NCBI GenBank assembly: GCA_947311845.1
Contig: CAMZMU010000071.1
Coordinates: 25,642,058-25,706,057, forward strand
Length of the DNA stretch: 64,000 bases
DNA from: Poa pratensis
Taxonomy: Eukaryota; Streptophyta; Magnoliopsida; Poales; Poaceae
Reading direction: 5' to 3'
This document shows, piece by piece, positions 55,951 to 64,000 of the stretch; the first letter of the stretch is position 1, and the number at the start of each line of letters is the position of its first letter. The translations under genes were made by a program, and so were the position numbers. The notes beneath the pieces were generated by a model. The model searched no databases. It saw only the letters and a program-made list of their open reading frames with translations, and was not told the DNA's origin.

Positions 55951-56408
55951 GCTATAACAATAACAACATCCCAGGACGTGGTCACCAGAAGCAAGAACTC
56001 GCCTCTCAGGCAATTCAAATGCCTGCTAAGCATACAATAAACGGGCACACTGCAATCTGTAGTCATGTCTACATTGGATCAGTGGCGATGCAGATGCAGG
56101 TATGCGAGCATGCGGCAGGTCACAAGATCTCGCCGCTTCAGCCACCCGCTAGGCACTTTGCGGGCTCAATTTGCGGGATGGCGTCGCGGCGCTGCGGGAG
56201 GCCTGCGCCACTTGAAACCTAAGCTATAACAATAACAACATCCCAGGACGTGGTCACCAGAACTCCAGAAGCAAGAACTCAGCCTCTCAGGCTCCCACCG
56301 TGCACGTACTCATTCTGAATCAGTCATACACGTATATGCAATTCAAATGCCTGCTAAGCATACAACAAACGGGCACATTGCAATCTGTAGTCATGTCTAC
56401 ATTGGATC
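55951..56408 (-). repeat. Duplicated 3' UTR segment of farnesyltransferase gene
   Basis: 56223-56408 and 55951-56079 share ACAATAACAACATCCCAGGA, CAATTCAAATGCCTGCTAAG and TAGTCATGTCTACATTGGAT. The copies are interrupted by a 143-bp GC-rich segment (56080-56222), and the inner copy has an extra 60 bp. The duplicated block begins at the stop codon of the gene. Confidence 0.85.
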
Positions 56409-59400
56409 ATTCTCTCGAGAAGAACTCATGGGCCTCATCGTATTTGTCTAGTACGACATTGTAGAGTGGATGAATCGGCTCTAGCAAGTTCGAGTATGGG
56501 CCAAGCATGTGCTGAGGCAAGGGGCATGAATCGGAACCAGTCATCGCGCTGTACTGGCTAACCGAGAGTCCACTGAGGCAGTAGCAGGAGTGGTAGTGAT
56601 CTCTGTTCTTTCCAGGTTTATCCCTCAAACCTCCCTCCAGCACCTGTATGTTACAGGAGTAGATGTAATTTCAATTACGATATAAAATTTCACATGTAGA
56701 GAATAATAACTCGTCACAAAATGACTGTTCAGAAATTTGAAGTTCTGAAAATAGTAACTCAAGATATCATCTATGCAAGAAATAAGATGTTTTTTCACCT
56801 GTGCACAAAGCAGGATGTATTGCTGCAGGGCAATGTTGTGGAACAACGGGCCTATTTGGTTGCTCTGCTTTACAAAATCAAATCCGAACTTCGCATAATC
56901 CACTGTTTCAAAACAAAATAAAAAACGGTGAGATAACTCAAGATCAGACCCAACAGCTTATGATCAAAGCAGTAGACACTAGTATGTAACGTAGGTTATG
57001 AACTTTAAATACTAGAAATTTGTACTAAAATTAGCAAAAAGTGTCAAGGGTGGACAACAAAGAGACCAAATGAAACTAGTGCAGTTTGTGGTGACAAGGA
57101 ATTTTGGTTTTACCCAAAGTCAATGTAAATTTGTATACATTGCGAGTCATGCCGCATGATGAGACTTACCCGGGAGGAAGTGATTCCTCCCAACAGCTCC
57201 CAATGGTCTTGCTGCTTACTTGCGGGGTGCAGGAGGCACCTGGGGCGCTTATACCTGAGGCGCACCACGCAACTCCCCGGGCAGCTCACAATGACCCCCT
57301 ACTACACGCAGGTCCACCACATGGACCACGGGTGCCAAAGTCAATACTAGACATGTCAGAAGACTCTCCTCCATGAGGAGCACGAAGCCCTAACCCGTCA
57401 GAGAAGATGAAATCGCAATCATGGAAGTTATAGACCTGACAAGACAGAGTATGAAGATACAACCAAGTAGGGCATCCATGTAATAAGTAGCAAGTCTCAT
57501 ACTCAAAATGTTAGGGGTTGCCTAAATAGGTGCTCTAACAGTGGGATCAAATAGCCTCGCAAGAGAGGGGGCTAAGTAGAAAAGATTCCTAGATATCCTC
57601 CCTGCACTAGGAGAATATGTTCCCTCCTATAGGGATAATATGCCAAAGCATATACATGTAAGATGCATCCCACCCCAATATATAAAGCACCACCCATCAT
57701 GAGGAGGCAAGGTGGCTCCATCTCACAACCCCTACCCATAGTTTAAAAAACCGGACCGGACCGCCGGTTGAACCGGAAAAAACCGGAACTAGAGGCTCCA
57801 CCGGTTTGTTAAGTGCACTGGACCGTCCGCGCTGGCGAACCGGAAAAAACCGGCGAAATCGCGGTCAAACCGGCGGTTTCAAGGAAAAACCGGGCCTAGC
57901 AGGCCGCCGGTCTGACCGGAGCAAGCACTCGGGCGCGAGAAAAATATTGCGCTGGACAGGAATCAAACCTCCGACCTCACGTTGCGCTCACAGGCGATCA
58001 GACTGGGCTAGCCATCTGGGCCGAGCCATGCTTGTGTCTCTTCTGTACACGCACCTATTAAATAGTTAACATTTGCTAACAGAATTTTGCTTTTTCTACC
58101 TTGTTTTATCCTTAATAAACTGGTAAGTGAACCGGGCGAACCGGCGGTCCAACCGGTGAACCGCGAACCGAAGCCCTCGCCGGTTCGATCGCCGGTCCGG
58201 TTTTTAAACTATGCCCCTACCCCTCATTTACCCCCTTGAGAGAGAAGTAAGATGAGAGGAGGAGCTCCTCCTCTACGGACGTCGGCCTGCCACTCGCCAC
58301 CACGCCTCCTCTCTCCCTTCTCCCTCGTCCGAGCGTCATGCCCCCTGTCCGCTGCCGCCTTGCACTGGGCATCGCCATTCCCCGCATCAGCCTACCGTCA
58401 CATTTCACGTCGTTCTCGGTCCGCCATCCATTCCTCTCCCCCTTCTCCCGTTGCCTGTCCACCTGATCATTGCATCGCGCCCCATCCCTCCACCAGTGAA
58501 CCGGGCGGACCACCGCGTCGCGCCCTACTTCTGGCAGGTCGCGTCGCCACCCACGGTTGGTTGACTTGCGCCGCTCTCCCTTGACAGACATCCCCTTCCC
58601 CAGAGGGTGCTGCTCCCTTTTGAACCAACTCCCCCGCCCTCCCACATACACACAATCCATCTCCTCTCGACCGGAACAAGCTTGATAAGGGAGCACCCCC
58701 CGCCGCGTGACGCAACCAAGGGATGACTTCTATTCTAGCCGGCTGGTCCACTCCCCATGCTAAAAATCACGACCGGGACCGTCCCGCCCCGTCGACATAT
58801 AGGCTATCCATGCTGGTCAAGTCACACTCCACCGGAAAAAAGTGTAGGCCCGGCAGCATCCCCGCCAACCATCTCCACTACCTCTCGTGTGTCCACTCCC
58901 CCCAACTCCACCTTCACATGGCTACGACGGTCCACACCCCCATCCCACCAAAGAGCCGCGGCAATTCACTCAATCAGGGACAAAAAAGTAAAGGAACACT
59001 CCAACCCCATTTCTTAGATCTCACTGGTGGGGCCCACACCACAAACCGAGATACCCCCTACTGTATGCTGATTCACGTTGCCAACACAGTTATACACGTT
59101 AGTTAAGGTCTTGATGGACAAAAAAGGCAAAACTTAAGAGCACTAATCATACGATACTGAATTGCGAAACCCAGCTCATTACAATTCTAAAAGAGAAACA
59201 CACCAGCTTCCTTTAATGTGTTACTTTAGAGTTTATTTACCCACTGAACAAGATATATAAAGTATGATATTTAATGTACATATAACAAGGAATCTCAAGC
59301 GACTTCTTATTTCACCAAATATTTGAAGCAGAAATATGATTTGATAAAAAAAGCACACTGTCCATAGAAATTATTGAGCATAAATACTGACCAATAGAAG

Positions 59401-62400
59401 ATTTTTCTGAAGCCAGCCCAGATGAGCTGGTCCCACAAGCAACATCCACTGAAGATAATTGGCTGGAATATGATGGTTTAGATTGTTCACCAACAACTGT
59501 CATCATTTTTTGTGCTAAAGCAATAGCAGCTCCCTGAATATACACCAGACATCTGTCATTTATGGAGCAGCACATGTGACTAAGGAAAGCAAATACAACT
59601 AAGCTACTTACCTGCCAAAAGGAGTAGCAACCATCAACAAGTTTATTGGTCCGTCCCTGGAACCCGCATTCCACACCTTGACGAAATGCCACCCAGCCCT
59701 AAATGGACAGGCCCTCGTTAATATTGCAACAAACAGAGCTGTGACGAAAAATTATGTACAGTATGTGGTTGCAAAGTAAAACTTCATATATTTCCTTGAA
59801 AAAGGGCCCCTTTTCAACCTGGTACTTCTGCAAGAGTTCACTTCCAACTCTAAACTCTAGAAGAATTGACTTTGAACTCCAAAATGTCTGGGTTGCAACC
59901 ATGAAATAATGAAACCAGTCACTTTACAACTTTGGCTGGTTTTACAAGTGGTTTCAGCTGACGTTTATATCATGACAGTGATGTGTCATGAAACAAACCA
60001 GTTCACGTTGATTAGACGGATAAGGTTTCAGCAAAACCACAACGAGCTCTCACTACTGGTCCCGTTGCTTTATGTCACTCTGTTTCTCTTTGTTTTCTCT
60101 CTTCACTGATCTGTCCGCTGACATGGTCGTGACGTGCTACACACATGACATCCACCGTAGTCAAAAAATACTTGCCAACCCACCAAAGGTTATAAACTGG
60201 ACAGTTTCGGTCGTTAGAGGTTGCAACTTGGACAGTTTTGGAGTCAGTTGAGGATTGAGAAGTGGACCTTCTTCTATTTCATAATAATACTACCTCCATT
60301 CCAATGAATAAGGCACGCACGTTTTCCGAGATTTGCGTTTGACCAAGAATCAATCCACGTATATAACGCATATTTGATATAGATTGGTATCATTAGAAAG
60401 TGTTTTTCAATACGAATCTAACAATACCAATTATGTACTATATAATCGAGATTTTGTTACTAAATTCTTTCGGTCAAAGTTTGTCTTAAAATGTATGTGT
60501 GCCTTATTCATAGGAGCGGAGGGAGTAATAACTATAGCGGTAGATTTGGAAATAAATATCTGAAACATTTCTTCACTCATATAATTGAACACGAAAGGAC
60601 AAGGTTCAACTAATTGAACAAAAATTAAATAATTTCTTAATATAAGGGTGCCAGTCACTGAAATCAAAGAAGCCAGAAGTAGCACAACACACACTCTAAC
60701 ATAAGGAAAACTGAATAAGTAATAGGGATTGTTGACTTACAATCAAGCTAGGCAGATCGAGTTTCTCCACTTCATTAAGCAGGACCATTGCAGCCAGCCC
60801 ACAATAAGTGTACCTTATCAAAGCAACTTTTATTTAAAGTTCTTAACAGATACATCCAGAAAATTATCAGAGATCATCCTTAGAAACATACCCACCATGA
60901 GCTTCAGCATAAGGTTCCCCCGCAATCCCACCTTCATAAGTTTGACAACTGGGGGCACAGAGTTTAAGAATTAACCGATCGTTCTATAGAAAAAAGAGAC
61001 CTGAACACAGCCAGATGGTTTGCAATTGCAAAATTGACAATAACCAAAACAAACCTTGCTATGTAGTTTCCAACACCTTTTGCCAGGTCAGCATCAAGAA
61101 TGTTCACGAGGCTGGTGACCTAATCTCAACAAACGAAATATTAGGGAACGGCAAAAAAAAAATGATGAACTGCAAGAAACTCACCGATATTGCAGTATAG
61201 CAAGCACGGACATCGATTTCACCACCATCATGCATTCTGGTTGAAGGATATTCAATGGAGTAAGAGACATTAGGTGGAAGGAACTTGGTACGGAAAGAGT
61301 ATTTTCCTTGTCCAATGTACTATCGAGAATATGCACACCTGAAAGCACCTGATTTATCCTTCATTCGAAGCATAAACTTGTACAGAGTGTCCCTGATTAA
61401 CAACATAGAACTATTAACAAAATGAAACAGATGTTAATCACATCTTTCTCTAAGAGCAGACATAGAGTTACCTATTTATAGATGATAGCGCTCTTTCACT
61501 CCCTATGGTTACAAGTGTATTTACAGCAGCATACGATGTAGCAAGATGAGGCAACTAACAAAGAAAAGTTGAGCAAATGGATGAAGTTCAAAATAGGCCA
61601 GTAGAATTCAAATCAGTATATCTTGAATGATTATGCAAGCATGAATTCAAATCAGTAGATCAAATAACAAACAAGATTAATGCTATCTCTGAACTTCCAA
61701 AAGGTTGAAGAATAAAACCACTGCAAAAGCTAGCTTTGCCAACTACAGCAGGCCTTCAGTCATATAAACACATTAGGTCATCGAATATTATCAAGCTAAA
61801 CTGATTGGTCGAATATATTATATTCACGTGAACATGTTAAGTAGCCTAGAACGGTCCAAGCAATCATTTTGAAGAAAGCATTTGATGTAAATGTCAGGTC
61901 CAGTATTTCTACACCCCAGCATTCACATGACCTGTTCCAGGTTCCATGGTTACCTAAAATTGCATTTCAATAATCAATGCAAAACATTAACCAACTCAAA
62001 GCTAATACCGAATCTAAATGTGCACAACTTTATAAAGTTTGAGACTACAGCAAACCTGCCCAGGTCCACCACCATATCCACCATGTATGTCCTGAAACAA
62101 TTATAATTACAAAGCCAGCATAAGAGACCAAATGACGATGAAATATTCAGAAATCGAGGATTGTGCAAACATGTTTTTCAGTAAAAAAAAATGAAATCAA
62201 ATTGCTTAAAAACTTTTAAGGGACAACATGAGGTGACCAAGTAGCACAAAAAAGATTAAAGCTTATTTTCAAGTACCATCCTTCTACGAAAGCACCATTA
62301 CTCAACTGAAGCATGACGATATATAGTTTATTAATTTAAAGATTTACTGTTCTGTGCAACCAGAATCTAGTGTCTCGGTAACTTGTTTATTAGTTTTAAG

Positions 62401-62907
62401 TACGTGTATGCAAAACTACACGTGGATGAGATATCTATTCATCTAGCCCAGCCATCTTAAGCAGGTTAGCAAAGCTGTTCAGCCAGTCAATCTTGTTCTC
62501 ATCTCAGCAAAGGAGAGCGAAAGTGTGAAATCAGTCTGCTTATAAAGTTATCGACAGATATCTCTTTACGTATAAGGATTAAGAAAATTTAATACCAACA
62601 TATCAGACAATTATATGGTAGAAGATCCAAACCTGGCATCGAGATAAGAAATCCACAATATCGTTCTCAAGGTCGTCGTCAAGCGTTTCATCCAACAAAG
62701 CAAGTCCGTGAACCATCCAATAGCACAACCAAGGTCGACTGGAACAACCAGAAGGAAAATATAAGCAAAATATAGACGAGGGATGGCATGGAAGTCAATT
62801 CAACACTGGAGAAGCATTACTTGGCATCGAGCACATGGAAGCTTGGTGCTAGATGCCTGAGCCCTTTCGTCAAATACTCGACATGCTGATCATGCCACAG
62901 CTCTAGC
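56407..62907 (-). CDS. ERA1: Protein farnesyltransferase beta subunit (partial, exon 1 outside window)
   Basis: The catalytic beta subunit joins farnesyl diphosphate to CaaX cysteines and restrains ABA signalling in plants. Thirteen minus-strand exons keep phase: 62907-62821, 62738-62633, 62091-62056, 61554-61472, 61392-61339, 61236-61185, 61119-61055, 60948-60892, 60813-60741, 59698-59612, 59533-59392, 56902-56799, 56643-56407 (393 aa). Prenyltransferase repeats are clear (GGYGGGPGQ, LPHLATSYAAVNTLV, CQTYEGGIAGEPYAEAHGGY, CGLAAMVLLNE). Zinc ligands are Asp and Cys in LVDGCYSFWQ and His in YHSCYCLSGLS. The C-terminus is family-like (GPYSNLLEPIHPLYNVVLDKY). The first 30-60 residues are missing, because a LINE-type insertion occupies 63.0-64.0 kb. 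No internal damage. The last intron is 2.5 kb and holds an hAT MITE. Confidence 0.93.
56903..57736. other. ERA1 intron DNA, left of the hAT MITE
   Basis: Part of the 2.5-kb last intron. 57150-57736 has a TATA-like AATATATAAAGCACC (about 57677) and style of LTR or MITE debris, not classified. Confidence 0.35.
57729..58221. mobile_element. CCGG-rich hAT MITE in ERA1 intron
   Basis: 477-bp element (57737-58213) with perfect terminal inverted repeat CATAGTTTAAAAA, then CCGGACCGG, and a perfect 8-bp target duplication CCCCTACC (57729-57736 and 58214-58221), diagnostic of hAT. The interior has many CCGG-centred inverted words (ACCGGCGGT, GAACCGG). No coding capacity. Confidence 0.92.
58222..59391. 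other. ERA1 intron DNA, right of the hAT MITE
   Basis: C-rich to about 59050, with overlapping frames on both strands but no domains, then ordinary AT-rich intron. Probably another degraded insertion. Confidence 0.35.
60288..60527. mobile_element. Stowaway MITE in ERA1 intron
   Basis: 236-bp element (60290-60525) with inverted ends CTACCTCCATTCCAATGAAT and (right end, reverse complement) CTCCCTCCGCTCCTATGAAT, flanked by TA target duplications. This is the Tc1/Mariner Stowaway signature of grasses. It sits in the intron between exons 60813-60741 and 59698-59612. Confidence 0.93.
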
Positions 62908-62989
62908 CTGCAGCAGAAGGGGTAAAAACATGATCAAAGCGCGGTATAAGCAGGTGGATAACATCACAATCTCAAGTCAGTGCTTGTGT

Positions 62990-64000
62990 AAGTTAAAAGG
63001 CACACTCCTTGGTCGGTGCCGGCAGCGGTGGCGTTCCGACGTCATCTCCCTCCTTGGAGGCGCTGTTGTAGAGCTTCCTTCTTTGCCATCGTGGGGGTGT
63101 GCACTCTCCGGGAGAAATCTCTAGTTCCGGTTGTCGGAGCGGGTGACGGCTTGTCGCTACCTCCTTGGAGGCGTCACCTTGGAGAGTTTGCATGAGGCTA
63201 GGCTTCCTTCGTTGTTGTTGGAGTGGATGTCGGGGCGGCGGCCCCAAGCGGATCTTTGAGCGTCGAGGCGGCGGCCTCGGAAACCATGGCGGCCATCGAC
63301 TTCAGGGGGTGGATCGTTGTTTGCCATGGCTTGGGCGGCTTCCTGGTGTTGCTAGTGCGGCGAGGTTGTCGGCTCGGTCAGCGCATCCCAGAGGGGATGG
63401 TTGGACTGTATGTCGGGGCGGCGGCCCCGGGCATGGTGTGACGGCCGTGGTCTGCGAGCAGTGGTCCTGTGTAGCTCGGGCTATAGGCAGCTGGGTCATG
63501 CGGCGTTGCAGCTCGAGGTCGAGCGGCGTTATGTCGGGGTGGCGGCCCCGGAAGGTGGTGTCGGCTGAGTGTGCAGGGCATACTGGAGCGGTGGATGTCG
63601 GGGCGGCGGCCCCGAGAGCTTCACGGCTCCTGTGGAGGCGAGGTTGGTGTTGTCAGCTCTTCTCCGGCGTGTCAGTGGGTTCATCTTGGCTTGTTTGTTG
63701 CCGCGAAGTCGAAGCTGCGGTGTACGATGACGGGTAACAGACGGTGGAGCGCCCCGGAGGGTTGGTCTCTTCATCTGCGTTGGAGTGTCCCGTTTCTGCT
63801 CCTCCCATAGCAGTTACGGCTTCTTCTCTCCGGCGAGGGTGGAAGGCTGGCCGGATCTTTGCGGAGTGGTGGTTTGAGCTTGGCTCTAGGTGTTCTCGAG
63901 ATTGTGTGGGCTTCGCCCGGTGGTGTTGATGTTCGTTGTATGGTTTTCGCCCGGTTTCTCCCATAAATAAACCGGGCGCCTTCTTCTTAATTAATGGATA
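62990..64000 (+). mobile_element. LINE-type retroelement 3' region, runs off window
   Basis: GC-rich noncoding DNA with four copies of ATGTCGGGGYGGCGGCCCC (63227, 63410, 63531, 63595), ending in a perfect 10-bp stem CGCCCGGTTT/AAACCGGGCG (63948-63957 and 63969-63978). A TTAATTAAT-type tail follows. It lies upstream of the first ERA1 exon seen here and probably separates it from exon 1. Confidence 0.55.
63948..63978 (+). other. LINE 3' stem-loop
   Basis: Ten perfect base pairs with an 11-nt loop near the 3' end. In stringent LINEs such hairpins are recognised by the element's own reverse transcriptase. Confidence 0.6.

Noticed and set aside
63165..63737. 190-aa frame at window end as a gene
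   Set aside because: It is built on repeated GGCGGCCCC words in a LINE-type 3' region and has no domain.

Overview
This is nuclear DNA from a grass, most likely a pooid cereal relative. The evidence is GC-rich first exons, GT-AG introns, four plant genes of grass type, and many grass transposon families (Stowaway, PIF/Harbinger and hAT MITEs, Ale- and SIRE-like Copia, Helitrons, a ULP1-carrying Mutator-like element, L1-type LINEs). No bacterial, organellar, tRNA or CRISPR features were seen.

Layout. 1-8.6 kb: transposon debris, including a three-LTR element with a perfect target duplication (1073-2676), a Helitron (3323-6742) and a FAR1-type pseudogene. 8.8-15.1 kb: a 13-exon gene for the DNA 3'-phosphatase ZDP (two PARP-type zinc fingers plus a HAD phosphatase domain), with a 5S-rRNA-derived SINE in intron 8. 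16.0-28.9 kb: one nested insertion bounded by an 18-bp repeat. An outer retroposon holds a SIRE-like Copia relic, which is itself split by a young 5.05-kb Ale-like Copia element. 29.1-31.1 kb: an ALMT-type anion channel gene whose third exon carries a frameshift. 31.4-36.9 kb: LINE tails and a second Helitron of the same family. 37.3-38.0 kb: an intact intronless WRN-like 3'-5' exonuclease gene. 38.3-41.2 kb: a deleted hAT element, duplications and a PIF/Harbinger non-autonomous element. 41.3-50.7 kb: a Mutator-like element with a ULP1-like protease gene (frameshifted) converging on a MURA/FAR1-type transposase gene. 50.7-55.6 kb: an L1-type LINE with decayed ORF2. 56.4-62.9 kb: the minus-strand gene for protein farnesyltransferase beta (ERA1), 13 exons here with exon 1 probably beyond the window; its introns hold an hAT MITE and a Stowaway MITE. 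63-64 kb: a LINE-type 3' region running off the window end.

The host genes do not form a pathway: DNA repair (ZDP, possibly the WRN-like exonuclease), anion transport (ALMT) and protein prenylation/ABA signalling (ERA1). Their spacing is set by transposon insertion. Removing the 12.8-kb nest would bring ZDP and ALMT to about 1.1 kb apart. ZDP, the exonuclease and the farnesyltransferase read through without a frameshift, whereas nearly every transposon ORF is broken. Exon boundaries were placed by hand from frame continuity and splice dinucleotides; family names come from recognised motifs, not from searches.
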